Assembly: GCA_002309015.1 (NCBI GenBank)
Contig: DBWM01000038.1
Location: 62,278 to 126,277 of the forward strand
Direction: 5' to 3'
Length of the DNA stretch: 64,000 nucleotides
Source of the DNA: Myxococcales bacterium UBA1238
GTDB lineage: Bacteria; Myxococcota_A; Bradymonadia; UBA7976; UBA1532
Shown: in pieces, positions 9,020 through 17,993 of the stretch
Numbering within the stretch: position 1 is the stretch's first letter
Layout of the letters: every line of letters starts with the position of its first letter
Position numbers and translations under genes: made by a program
The notes under the pieces: model-generated
The model's database searches: none
The model's input: only the letters and a program-made list of their open reading frames with translations
What the model was told of the DNA's origin: nothing

Positions 9020-9853
9020 ATGTTGACGCGCATTTTAGCCGCGATCGTGATGTCGGCTTTTGGCGTAGGGCTGCTTTTGTTTGCGCCCTGGCAGGCGTTT
9101 GCTGCGGTGATGGCGATCGTCGTATTGCTTGCAGTGCCCGAGATCCTGAAGATGACGCGGCTTCAGGCAGAGAGCGACGGCGTCACTTTATGGGATCGCA
9201 TCTATCTCTCCCTTGCGCTGCTTCTGGTGGTATTGCAGCCGGTCATCGATCGCTTGTGGCCCGAGTTTTACAGCTTCTCGATGGCGATGGCCGCAGGGTT
9301 CATGTTTCTGGCCATCACCCGTCTCTTTCGGCCGAAGGATTTGGGGGCGATGTCGCGGGCATTGATGGGTGACGCCTTTGCGCTGGTTTATTTGGGGGCG
9401 CTGTTTACGCCGCTGCTGGCGTTGCGGATCGGTGAGGAGCAGGGCTGGTATGTATTGCTCGCGATGGTGATCACCTTTGGGGGCGATACAGGGGCCTATT
9501 TTATGGGCAAAAGCATCGGTCGCCACAAGCTGGCCGAACGGATCTCGCCCAAGAAAACGATCGAGGGCTATTTTGGAGCGCTGCTGCTTTCAACGGTGGC
9601 CGTCGTCTTACTTTGCCTCTTTGCAGCGCCCTACAATGCGCTTTCGGTGGCCGATGCGATCGTTTTAGGACTCGTCGGGGCCACGTTAGGGATGCTCGGC
9701 GATCTCACCGAGTCGCTTTTAAAGCGCGCTGTGGGCATTAAGGATTCGGGCAATCTGATCCCCGGGCACGGCGGTATCCTCGATCGCTTCGACGGATTGC
9801 TGTTCGTCTCTCCCTTCATCTGGGCCTACCTTAAGGTGCGCGGCTTGTGCTGA
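9020..9853 (+). CDS. cdsA: Phosphatidate cytidylyltransferase
   Basis: It makes CDP-diacylglycerol from phosphatidate and CTP, the branch point of phospholipid synthesis in the inner membrane. The 277-residue polytopic protein contains GGDTGAYFMGKSIGRHKL and SPKKTIEG. It ends with the complete CdsA signature (SLLKRAVGIKDSG, then PGHGGILDRFD). AAGGAG stands at a proper distance before the ATG. The stop overlaps the GTG start of rseP. In many proteobacteria dxr sits between cdsA and rseP, but it is absent here. Confidence 0.96.
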   Translation: MLTRILAAIVMSAFGVGLLLFAPWQAFAAVMAIVVLLAVPEILKMTRLQAESDGVTLWDRIYLSLALLLVVLQPVIDRLWPEFYSFSMAMAAGFMFLAITRLFRPKDLGAMSRALMGDAFALVYLGALFTPLLALRIGEEQGWYVLLAMVITFGGDTGAYFMGKSIGRHKLAERISPKKTIEGYFGALLLSTVAVVLLCLFAAPYNALSVADAIVLGLVGATLGMLGDLTESLLKRAVGIKDSGNLIPGHGGILDRFDGLLFVSPFIWAYLKVRGLC

Positions 9854-11505
9854 GTCTCCTCGCTTTTTTGGTCATATTGGGCGTATTGGTGACGGGGCAT
9901 GAGTTTGGCCATTTTATCGTAGCCAAGCTGGCGGGGGTGAAGGTCGAGGTTTTCTCCATCGGCTTTGGGCAGGCGCTGATCAAGAAAAAGATCGGTGAGA
10001 CCGAATACAGGATCGCATGGCTACCCATTGGGGGCTACGTAAAGATGCTCGGGCAGGAGGGACCCGACGGCGATCCGATCCCCAAAGAGGAGATCGCACG
10101 CGCGCTCCCGAACAAACCGGCAGCGGTGCGCATCGCGATCGCATTGGCGGGGCCGGTGATGAACATCCTGATGCCGATCGGGATCAGCGTTGCTTTGTAT
10201 GGGTTGTCGCCGAACTTTGAAAACCTGCTTTCGAGCCGGGTGGGGGCGGTGGATGAGGGGCTTTCTGCCTACAATGCGGGGCTTCGGGCGGGCGACCAGA
10301 TCGTCGCGATCGATCACCAGCGGGTCGACGCCTTCTGGGAAGTCTCCAAGCGGATCGGTCAATACGACGAAAGCCTTGGACCCATGCGGTTTCAGGTCTT
10401 GCATCAGGGGGCAACTGAACCGGTCGAACTTGCGCTTACGCCCGATCGCATCGAAGAGACCGACAGCGATCTGAACGTGACCCGGGTACATTACCGCATC
10501 GGCTATCAGCCTTACTATCAGGCAAGCGACGTGGTGCTGGGGGTCAAAGGGGGCCTTTTAGAGCAGGCAGGGCTACAAAACTTTGACCGTATCGTCGCGA
10601 TCAATGGCATCGAAACGCGGCGTTATTTCGAGCTGGAGCAGCTTTTAAAGGCGGCGCAGGGAACTTTGACGTTAAAGGTTTTGCGCGGTTCGCCCCTGAT
10701 GGAGCAGATGCCCTTTTTGCAGTCCCGGACGGAGCATACGCTCACAGTCGAACTTTCAGAGCCCAAAGATTTGAGCCTCGAATTGCAGCCTGCGGGGCGT
10801 TGCATCGCGTCGGTTCAACCGGGCCTGCCCTTTAAAGAGGGCGACTGCCTGATGGCGGTGGATGGGGAGCGTCACAGCTTAGGGGCCTTTTTATTGAACG
10901 CCTTGCAGAATCGGCCTGGAGAGCCCCGGAAGATCACAGTGCTGCGCGACGGGGAAGAGATCGAGATCACCCATACGCTCGCAAAGGAGACCTGGACCGA
11001 TCCGCTTGCGGGCGAAGTGAGCCGCTGGCGCACGGGCTTCATGCTGTTCTCTGCGGGCGACGGCATGGTCTCGATCGAGCAGACGAAGAATGAAAAGCGC
11101 CTCGCGTTTGCCTGGCATCACGCCATGGAGCGGGTCTGGGGCGACATCGACAATACCCTGCAATCGCTTTTGGGGATGGTTCGGGGCAATGTGAGCCCTA
11201 CGCAGCTGAGCGGGCCTGTGACCATCTTTTACCTGGCAGGCGAGTTTGCGCAGGCGGGATTTGAGCAGTTTTTAAGGCTCATGGTGTTGCTCAGTTTAAG
11301 CATTGCGGTCTTAAACTTAGTGCCCATTCCTGGGCTCGATGGCGGTCAAATCCTGGTCGCATTTGTGGAAGGCATCATGCGGCGTCCTTTGCCCGAGAAG
11401 GTTCGCATGGGCTTACAGGTTGCGGGCCTTTTGTGCATTGTGGGCCTGATGCTCTTTGCTTTGGGAAACGATCTGATGCGGCTTTGGCGCATCAGCCACA
11501 TGTAA
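9847..11505 (+). CDS. rseP: Site-2 intramembrane zinc protease, RseP family
   Basis: The GTG start at 9847 overlaps the end of cdsA by seven bases. The zinc motif HEFGH begins at residue ~18 in the first membrane helix, and the second active-site motif NLVPIPGLDGG lies near residue 490, as in RseP/MmpA proteases. The family cleaves anti-sigma factors within the membrane and clears signal-peptide remnants. At 552 residues it is about 100 longer than E. coli RseP. The extra length lies in the periplasmic part, which appears to hold three PDZ-like segments (~120-190, ~225-300, ~305-375). Confidence 0.93.
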   Translation: MLSLLAFLVILGVLVTGHEFGHFIVAKLAGVKVEVFSIGFGQALIKKKIGETEYRIAWLPIGGYVKMLGQEGPDGDPIPKEEIARALPNKPAAVRIAIALAGPVMNILMPIGISVALYGLSPNFENLLSSRVGAVDEGLSAYNAGLRAGDQIVAIDHQRVDAFWEVSKRIGQYDESLGPMRFQVLHQGATEPVELALTPDRIEETDSDLNVTRVHYRIGYQPYYQASDVVLGVKGGLLEQAGLQNFDRIVAINGIETRRYFELEQLLKAAQGTLTLKVLRGSPLMEQMPFLQSRTEHTLTVELSEPKDLSLELQPAGRCIASVQPGLPFKEGDCLMAVDGERHSLGAFLLNALQNRPGEPRKITVLRDGEEIEITHTLAKETWTDPLAGEVSRWRTGFMLFSAGDGMVSIEQTKNEKRLAFAWHHAMERVWGDIDNTLQSLLGMVRGNVSPTQLSGPVTIFYLAGEFAQAGFEQFLRLMVLLSLSIAVLNLVPIPGLDGGQILVAFVEGIMRRPLPEKVRMGLQVAGLLCIVGLMLFALGNDLMRLWRISHM

Positions 11506-11526
11506 TCGAATGAAAGAGGGGATGAG

Positions 11527-12195
11527 ATGAAACTGTTGCTTGTCGATACTGCAACCCCTTACGAGACCGTAGCCCTTACGGTCGATGGCGTGCCCCTGGT
11601 GGAGCGTTGCCGCCGCTGCAACAGAGGGCATGGTCCGGGGCTGTTGAACGACATCGAGGGCGTGCTGCAAACGGCCGGGATCACCCTAAACGATCTGGAC
11701 GCCTTTGTGAGCGGTCTGGGTCCCGGCAGCTTTACGGGCACAAGGGTTGCAATGGCCACCCTTAAAGGCCTCGCGATGGCTACAAATAAGCCGCTCTATG
11801 GTGTCTCGACGCTCGATGCATTGCGCGCACCCTTCCTTTCAGATGATCCTTTGGCCATTCTCGATGCCAAGAGGGGAGAGGTCTACGCCAAAGGCTGCGG
11901 CATCGAGGATCCCATCTGTATCGCGCCTGAACTGCTCGCAGGCAAGGTGTTAAAAGATCCGGGCGTGATCGTTGGCGACGGCGCATTAGTCTATAAAGAG
12001 ATTTTCAAAAAAGCCTGGCCCAACGCCGTCATCCCCACAGGCGCTGCCAACCACTGGCCGAGAGCTGCTTTGATGGAACCCTTTGTCACAGGTGAAGCCC
12101 CCGCACTGGCCACATTGGAACCCTGCTATGTGAGGCGCTCAGACGCCGAAATCAACTATCCCATGGGCCTCCCCGACGCCTTCGGTCACTTCTAA
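11527..12195 (+). CDS. tsaB: tRNA threonylcarbamoyladenosine biosynthesis protein TsaB
   Basis: TsaB is the scaffold partner of TsaD in forming t6A37 on ANN-decoding tRNAs. The 222-residue sequence begins LLLVDTATPYETVAL and contains SGLGPGSFTGTRVAMATLKG, the family's diagnostic motif. The C-terminal half is poorly conserved, as usual. A GAGGGGATGAG site precedes the ATG. It follows rseP after 21 bases and is probably the last gene of the operon. Confidence 0.93.
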   Translation: MKLLLVDTATPYETVALTVDGVPLVERCRRCNRGHGPGLLNDIEGVLQTAGITLNDLDAFVSGLGPGSFTGTRVAMATLKGLAMATNKPLYGVSTLDALRAPFLSDDPLAILDAKRGEVYAKGCGIEDPICIAPELLAGKVLKDPGVIVGDGALVYKEIFKKAWPNAVIPTGAANHWPRAALMEPFVTGEAPALATLEPCYVRRSDAEINYPMGLPDAFGHF

Positions 12196-12518
12196 ACCCA
12201 CCTTCCAATCCCGCCTTTCAGGATTCCTTTTTCTTCGCTGCAAGTTTTTGACGAAAGAACGCAATCATTCCTTATGGGTGATTGAAATGGTTCGTATGGT
12301 CGATTGAGAGGATTTTAAACGACGATACGGAGCCTTTGCCGTAAATCCGCAAAATGTTCGGGTGGGGTGATATGGATCCTTATCTGAATCGCTGCAATCT
12401 GTAAGTGAACGCGACTGTGAATCTCCGTAACCGATTTGGTTAAGTCTCTCTTAGGCTGTGAAGGTGGCTGTGGGTGCGCGGATATGGGCAGATGCAATCA
12501 CCGTTAAGGAGGCTGAAT

Positions 12519-12611
12519 ATGGCGCCTGCGGATTCATCTCAATGCGCAGAAAGGAACGAAGCTGCCCGCATGAGGACGGCTTTGAGATCTCGTCGTTTTG
12601 GGGGATTGTGA
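12519..12611 (+). CDS. Possible 30-residue small protein with consensus ribosome site
   Basis: In the 465-base gap after tsaB, TAAGGAGG stands seven bases before an ATG that opens a 30-codon Arg/Ala-rich frame ending in TGA. This is the best Shine-Dalgarno match in the gap. The product (starting MAPADSSQCAERNEAARM) matches nothing I know. The rest of the gap, 12196-12500, shows no other gene. It could be a leader peptide, a small protein or chance. Confidence 0.3.
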   Translation: MAPADSSQCAERNEAARMRTALRSRRFGGL

Positions 12612-12660
12612 TCGCGTGAGAAGCCAGAAGAGCCCGGAAGGGCGTATCGTTGGCGGGGCG

Positions 12661-13593
12661 TTAGAGGATCGAGCTGTGCCTGGTGACGGCTCCGCGGTGG
12701 GTGACCGCAAGGGCGCCGGCGGCGCAACCCTCGGCGATAGACTGGCTGATGGCTTCTCTCGAGAGATCCTGAGGATGCCCCTTTTTGGAGAGTGAAACGC
12801 AGAGGGCGGCCATAAAGGCATCTCCGGCTCCGGTTGTGTCGACCACCGTAACGTCGGGTGAGGGGACGTGACCGCGATCATGCTGACGCCTCCAGATCGC
12901 GCCGTCGGCCCCCAGAGTGATCACGGCGAGCTCTACACCGAGCGATAAGAGTTTGTTGGCGGCGTCTTCAGGATCCTTTTCACCGGTCACAAATTCGCAT
13001 TCGTCGCTGGAGCATTTGACCACATTGCAGAGGGGCAGGGCCTGATGCAGTCGCTTTTGCACTACGGTGGTATGGCCCCAGTTGCCGGGACAGATACCGG
13101 GATCGCAAAGGATGATACCGGGGCATGCGCCGATCGCTGTGCGCACCGCCTCTTCTCCCTGTTCGTTTCTGAGAGATCCGATGGTGAACAACATGGCCTG
13201 GGACTTGCGCACCAAATGAAGGGGCAGGTCGTCCTTAGTGAGCAAAATAGAGGAGTGACCGCCGCGGTGCAGGAACGATCGCTCTCCGTCCTTGTCGAGG
13301 GTAACGAAGCAGAGCCCCGTCTCATCCTCATCGGTCACACGGACGCCATCGATGTTGACACCCTCGACCTTTAAAGCATCGATGAGGAACTGCCCAAAGG
13401 GATCGTCGCCGAGTACGGTACTGTAGGCCACCTTCGCTCCAAACCTTGCAGCGCCGATGGCCACGTTACAGGGTGCGCCCCCGCTGTAAATTTCAAAGCC
13501 CGTATTGTGGCTCAAATGTCCGCGATGGAGTGGGACGAAGTCGACGAGGGCTTCGCCTAAAATGAAGAGGTCGATTAAATCTTTAACAGCCAT
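12661..13593 (-). CDS. PfkB-family sugar kinase, probably fructokinase
   Basis: This 310-residue ribokinase-fold kinase has the N-terminal GGAPCNVAIGAARFGAKV and the C-terminal PfkB signature DTTGAGDAFMAALC, which holds the catalytic Asp and anion hole. Relatives phosphorylate fructose, 2-keto-3-deoxygluconate or ribose. The N-terminal FILGEALVDFVP is typical of the fructokinase branch. It lies 61 bases after the last Ehr gene on the same strand, so it may be cotranscribed, but no functional link is evident. Confidence 0.85.
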   Translation of the reverse strand: MAVKDLIDLFILGEALVDFVPLHRGHLSHNTGFEIYSGGAPCNVAIGAARFGAKVAYSTVLGDDPFGQFLIDALKVEGVNIDGVRVTDEDETGLCFVTLDKDGERSFLHRGGHSSILLTKDDLPLHLVRKSQAMLFTIGSLRNEQGEEAVRTAIGACPGIILCDPGICPGNWGHTTVVQKRLHQALPLCNVVKCSSDECEFVTGEKDPEDAANKLLSLGVELAVITLGADGAIWRRQHDRGHVPSPDVTVVDTTGAGDAFMAALCVSLSKKGHPQDLSREAISQSIAEGCAAGALAVTHRGAVTRHSSIL

Positions 13594-13654
13594 GGATTTT
13601 TCTCTCGGCCCTTATGCAATGCGAGACAATCTGCAAAGTGAGCATCCCCTGGGA

Positions 13655-14446
13655 TTACGGAATGCGACCTAAAAGCGCTAGGAGACCATCCAGAAGCACC
13701 TGAGGGTGCGGTGGACAGCCGGGAACGTAGAGATCGACAGGCAGGAGCGCATCGACTCCACCACAGACTTTTTCATTGAGCGATCCGCTGCTCGTAAAGG
13801 CAAACGGACCACCCGAAATGGCACAGACACCGCAGGCGATCACCAGTTTGGGCTCAGGCATTGCTGCGTAAGTCTGAAGCAATGCTTCGCGCATCTGGGC
13901 TGTTACGGGTCCTGTCACGAGCAGGGCATCGGCATGCCGGGGCGATGCCACAAACGACATCCCAAAACGGGACATGTCCCAGAGCGCCGTGGAAAGCATA
14001 TGGGCTTCGGCTTCACAGGCCCCACAGCCGCCTGCGCTTACGGGACGAATCTTTAAGGAACGATCGAACAGCTTGCGCCTGATCTCGTCGAGCCGTCGAT
14101 CCGGTGGATCCTTTCTGGGTGCAAGGGGTGTGTAGAGCAGATCCTGCCGGGTCCGCTGTGCGAGCTTGTATTGCTTGCTGTAAGAGATGGCGCTCGTTGG
14201 ACAGACTAACGCGCAGTCTCCGCAAAATATGCAGCAACCCAAATCGAGCTGGTAATGGCCGTTCTGAAGGAGCCATGCGCCCTGTGGGCAAGCCTTGGAG
14301 CAAGCGCCGCAGTTGTCGCAGCGGCTGGCTTCAATCTGCGGCAGTCCCCTGAAGCGTTCGGGCAGTTCGGCCTCTTCATAGCCCTCTTTGGGCCATTTGA
14401 CGGTCCGCGAGCCCGCCTTGATGCGCTCGTATAAGATCCTCAGCAT
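13655..14446 (-). CDS. Ehr/hydrogenase-4-like ferredoxin-small subunit fusion (HyfH-HyfI type)
   Basis: The 263 residues join two parts that are usually separate. An N-terminal two-cluster ferredoxin (~35-95; CDNCGACSKACP and CIFCGDCALVCP) corresponds to NuoI/HyfH. A NuoB/HyfI-type small subunit (~135-263) keeps the proximal 4Fe-4S ligands GGCGACE, the Cys in ACGVCAISGG and VPGCPPHP. The Fe-S relay is therefore intact although the partner large subunit has lost its Ni site. The start overlaps the stop of the large-subunit gene by one base (TGATG). Confidence 0.9.
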   Translation of the reverse strand: MLRILYERIKAGSRTVKWPKEGYEEAELPERFRGLPQIEASRCDNCGACSKACPQGAWLLQNGHYQLDLGCCIFCGDCALVCPTSAISYSKQYKLAQRTRQDLLYTPLAPRKDPPDRRLDEIRRKLFDRSLKIRPVSAGGCGACEAEAHMLSTALWDMSRFGMSFVASPRHADALLVTGPVTAQMREALLQTYAAMPEPKLVIACGVCAISGGPFAFTSSGSLNEKVCGGVDALLPVDLYVPGCPPHPQVLLDGLLALLGRIP

Positions 14447-15918
14447 CAGAGATCATACCCGCTGAACGAAAGGTTAAAGCTCCGCAAACAGAGCGGAAAC
14501 TCAGAGATCGCCTCATTGCGCATGGCCATTTCGAGCCCCGCGCAGTTATGGAACGTGGGATCCACAATCTTGCAGTGAGAGATGCGACCCGATGGATCCG
14601 TTTGCAGGATGTAGACCGTCTCACCCCTGAAACCCTCTGTCATCGAGACCACCATCGCGCTCGGTTTTAATGCGCGCGTGCCTGCATGCATGGGCCCCTG
14701 AGGCATGTTTTCCAATGCGGTCTGAATGAATTGCACCGAATGCTTGTATTCCATGATGCGCATCAATGCCCGCGCCCAGACGTCGCCACCCGAAACGCTT
14801 TCGATGGGTATTTGAAGGATCTGGTAATAACCCAAGGGATGGTTGCATCGCACGTCCCGCTGCAATCCACTCGCCCTGGCCGAAAGCCCCACAAGCCCCA
14901 GCTGACGCGCTTCATCCTCCGTTACGATGCCGATGCCCTCGAGTCTGTTTTGCACCCATGTGATCGAATCGAACCACCGAATCGCGATCTCGGTCTGTTC
15001 GGCCGCCTTTAAGACCCTGTCCCTGATCTCGGAAAGACAGCCCGGATCCGCCTCATAGCTGATGCCGCCCGGCCAGTTTAAACCCCTCGCAAAATGGTTC
15101 CCGCAGAGTCGGGCCGTCGTCTTTAAATAGTCGTTTCGGAGCCTTGCACAGCAGGTCACCGCGGGACCAAAGGAGATGGCCCGCGCCATGAATTCCAGAT
15201 CACCCAGATGGTTGGCCAACCGTTCGAGCTCAAGCATCACTGCGCGGATCGCCTGCGCCCTGGGCGTCAGCTGCACTGCCATCAACCCTTCGAGCGCCTG
15301 GCAGTAAGCGCCCGAATGGGCCACTGAGCTGTCACCCGCCACAAGCTCCGCCTTTTTGAGCGCAAGCCTGCCTTGCATGGTGCCCGGCGTCTGCACCAGA
15401 TCGGCCTCGCAATGCCTGTGATTGAACCCCAGCGAGGCTTCGAGATGGAGCGTCTCTTCACCCGCGCATTGAAACCGGAACAACCCCGGCGGCGTCGACT
15501 CACCGTAGACCGGCCCCAGCAGAACCTCGCTTACGAGCTCGCCATCAATTTGGTAATGGGGACGCTCTGCGGGCGAGAGATCGCTTTGAAGGTACCGTAC
15601 CGGCCAGGGCCTCGGATGCCCTTCGAGCTTTAAACCCGTCTGTTCCTGCAATTCGCGCTCAAACAGATGGAGTTCCGGACGGACGCTGGTGAGGCTTGGC
15701 CAGGTCTCTTTTTCGGTAAAGGATCGCGCGATGCGGAGGTTGCCCTGCTCGTCGTCTGCCCATACGGCGTAAAGCTCGCAGCCCTGTAAAAGCCTTCTGC
15801 CGTAAAAAGCGCAGATCCTTGGCCCCGTAGCGAGCGCTTCGCGAAACTGTTCGAGAGGGCTGTATTCGGGCAGGGGGATCGCCACAGCGTTATGGGTGAA
15901 GATTCCGGGAGCGCTCAT
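14446..15918 (-). CDS. Ehr/hydrogenase-4-like large subunit lacking Ni-Fe cysteines (HyfG type)
   Basis: This 490-residue protein fuses a NuoC-like N-terminal domain with a NuoD/hydrogenase large-subunit domain. The start at 15918 is chosen because the stop of the upstream gene (TAA at 15920) precedes it by one base. In true [NiFe] hydrogenases the L1 motif is CGxC. The aligned segment here is AELVAGDSSVAHS, with no Cys. The L2 motif DPCxxC is replaced by DPTFHNC. Neither Ni-ligating pair is intact, which matches the energy-converting-hydrogenase-related (Ehr) family. The electron donor or acceptor is unknown. Confidence 0.9.
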   Translation of the reverse strand: MSAPGIFTHNAVAIPLPEYSPLEQFREALATGPRICAFYGRRLLQGCELYAVWADDEQGNLRIARSFTEKETWPSLTSVRPELHLFERELQEQTGLKLEGHPRPWPVRYLQSDLSPAERPHYQIDGELVSEVLLGPVYGESTPPGLFRFQCAGEETLHLEASLGFNHRHCEADLVQTPGTMQGRLALKKAELVAGDSSVAHSGAYCQALEGLMAVQLTPRAQAIRAVMLELERLANHLGDLEFMARAISFGPAVTCCARLRNDYLKTTARLCGNHFARGLNWPGGISYEADPGCLSEIRDRVLKAAEQTEIAIRWFDSITWVQNRLEGIGIVTEDEARQLGLVGLSARASGLQRDVRCNHPLGYYQILQIPIESVSGGDVWARALMRIMEYKHSVQFIQTALENMPQGPMHAGTRALKPSAMVVSMTEGFRGETVYILQTDPSGRISHCKIVDPTFHNCAGLEMAMRNEAISEFPLCLRSFNLSFSGYDL

Positions 15919-15919
15919 C

Positions 15920-17344
15920 TTACAGGTGACCCCCAAGCCACTGATAGGCCGCATTCATGGTCTTGATTAAATAGTCGGGCGGAACCAGACCGTATACGCC
16001 CGCCCATGCGAGGAGCAGGATCGGCGGAAAGAAGCGGGAGGGCGTTTCGTTTAAAACGATTTCGGTCTCCGGTGGCGGTCCCATGCAGGCGCGGCATACG
16101 ACACGCCCCATGCCCAAAAAGGTGACCATCAGAGAGATGAAATAAAGCCCGCAAAGGAGATCATGCCCGTCGCGAATGAGGCATTGCGCGATCCCGATAT
16201 CGGCATAAAACAGCATAAAGGGCGGAAACCCGCTGACCGCAAGGAAGCTGATGATCAGAACGCCTGCGCTGTAGGGCACCACCTTTAAGGCCCCTGAAAT
16301 CTTTTCAGGCGCGATATCGCCGTAAGCCTGCTCCACCATGTCGGCCGTTAAAAACAGGCTGCCCTGGCAGAACATGTTGCCCATCCATGCGAGCAGGACC
16401 GACAAAGGCGCATATCCACCGAGCCCAATCCCCAGCACCAAAAACCCCGTTTGCCCGATGCAAATGCAGGCCGCCAGCCGTTTCAGCTGCTGCTGCCATA
16501 CGGTCACGATCGCGCCCAAAAGCATCGAAGCGATCCCCAGCGTCAAAAGGATCGGCGATAAGAACGCCATCAAATCCGCAGCCCGGGCGATCTGCAACAC
16601 CCGAAGCAGAGCGATCAGGCCCGCCCCAGTCAGCCCCGAAGAAAACAATGCACCCGAAAGACCTGAAGCCTCCCCGTCGCTCTGAATCTTCCAGATATGC
16701 ATGGGCGCAAGCCCCATTTGAGTCCCCAGACCCACGATCAGGCATAAAAGGCCCGCCTTGACCCAATAGACCGAAAGCGTCGGCGCCTTCTCTGTAAGAT
16801 CGTTCAGCCAAAGGCTCAGGGTCTCCCGATGCTCTGCCCCCGCATAGAAGAGCAGGAAGATTCCGATGATCGAGATCCCCATCCCGAAGGCCTGCAGTAA
16901 AAGGAACCTCCAGGTGGCCTGAATGGCAGAGGGCCGTCCGCTCCAAAGGATCATGGGCGCGATGAAGAGGATCGCAGCCTCGATCGCGACGAGGAGGAGT
17001 CCCAGATGCTGCGCCATCAAAACCAGCGTCAGCGAGGCCTGAAGACCGCAGAGACAAGCGACCCAGAAGCGATCTGAAACCTGTTTACGGTGCGCCAGCT
17101 CGCCTGTGAGATAGATGGAAGAAATACAGAAGAGCAGCGACATCCCCAAAAGCCCCACGCATCCCGGAGGATCGCAATGGAGCCCGAAGATCCCCTCTGG
17201 CATCTGAATGAAGCATACGAAGCTTAAAAAGAGATGCAGCACCCCCGAGCAGACAAAGATCCAGGGCTGCGCTTTGACGGGTTTGCAAAACAGGGCCAAA
17301 AGGGCCGAGAGGCAGGGGAGCAGCAACAGCGAGAGCAGCAACAT
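15920..17344 (-). CDS. Ehr/hydrogenase-4-like antiporter-type membrane subunit (HyfF/NuoN type)
   Basis: This very hydrophobic 474-residue protein has about 13-14 membrane segments. It belongs to the Mrp/NuoLMN antiporter-like family thought to move protons or sodium ions. The segment VYWVKAGLLCLIVGLGTQMGLAPMH holds the Lys and the helix-break motif typical of the channel. The ATG follows the stop of the upstream small subunit after one base. Confidence 0.88.
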   Translation of the reverse strand: MLLLSLLLLPCLSALLALFCKPVKAQPWIFVCSGVLHLFLSFVCFIQMPEGIFGLHCDPPGCVGLLGMSLLFCISSIYLTGELAHRKQVSDRFWVACLCGLQASLTLVLMAQHLGLLLVAIEAAILFIAPMILWSGRPSAIQATWRFLLLQAFGMGISIIGIFLLFYAGAEHRETLSLWLNDLTEKAPTLSVYWVKAGLLCLIVGLGTQMGLAPMHIWKIQSDGEASGLSGALFSSGLTGAGLIALLRVLQIARAADLMAFLSPILLTLGIASMLLGAIVTVWQQQLKRLAACICIGQTGFLVLGIGLGGYAPLSVLLAWMGNMFCQGSLFLTADMVEQAYGDIAPEKISGALKVVPYSAGVLIISFLAVSGFPPFMLFYADIGIAQCLIRDGHDLLCGLYFISLMVTFLGMGRVVCRACMGPPPETEIVLNETPSRFFPPILLLAWAGVYGLVPPDYLIKTMNAAYQWLGGHL

Positions 17345-17345
17345 G

Positions 17346-17993
17346 TCACTCTTCCTTCGACTGCGTCTGATCGCGCGGATCCATCAAAGCGAAGACGCCC
17401 TGCAACCGGGGATGCCTTATGCCCCAGGCGAGCAGCGTTAAAAACAGATTGGGCAGCAGGCAATACCCCACAAGGCAGGGCTTATCGCTGAGCATCAATG
17501 CCGCCCATAAAAAGAGCCCGTTATCGAAAACAAAGAACCCCATGAGCTGGCTTGCCGGCTTTAAACGCACCGTCATCAGCAAAAAACCGCACCAAAAGCA
17601 GGTCAGCGATGTGGGCAGCAGCAGGTTTTGATGGCTCTCATCTTGCAGAGGCCAGGCATCCGAAAGCAGGAATGCGATCGTCGTCCCCACCGCACCCCAA
17701 AACATCGTGGCCCCAAAGCCCAGATAGGGTTTGTTCTCGTACCTGGCTTTTAATATCCGGATGGCTTTGCTTAAGAGGTGAGGCAGGAACAGTACCTTGA
17801 GCGCGATGACCGCCACCGCAAGCAGGATCGCGCGCATACCCGCAGAGCCTGGCCAAAGCAGGCAAAGCAGCGCAAGGGATACCCCCTGAAGCCGGATGCA
17901 GTTCAGCATGCGCAGGGTACGGTTGCTCCCTAACATCAACAGGTTGAGGAGCATGAGCGCGATGAAAAGGGCATCGCAGAGTTGAGCGATCAT
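17346..17993 (-). CDS. Ehr/hydrogenase-4-like small membrane subunit (HyfE type)
   Basis: The 215-residue start at 17993 (MIAQLCDALFIALM) is chosen because it forms an ATGA overlap with the upstream stop. The longer frame adds 48 hydrophilic residues inside the neighbouring gene. Several membrane segments and a C-terminal charged tail (QTQSKEE) resemble HyfE, the NuoK-like component of hydrogenase 4. The assignment rests on gene order and hydropathy as much as on sequence. Confidence 0.8.
   Translation of the reverse strand: MIAQLCDALFIALMLLNLLMLGSNRTLRMLNCIRLQGVSLALLCLLWPGSAGMRAILLAVAVIALKVLFLPHLLSKAIRILKARYENKPYLGFGATMFWGAVGTTIAFLLSDAWPLQDESHQNLLLPTSLTCFWCGFLLMTVRLKPASQLMGFFVFDNGLFLWAALMLSDKPCLVGYCLLPNLFLTLLAWGIRHPRLQGVFALMDPRDQTQSKEE

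Noticed and set aside
12206..12232. Terminator after tsaB
   Set aside because: The AATCC/GGATT stem is only five pairs and the T run is interrupted.
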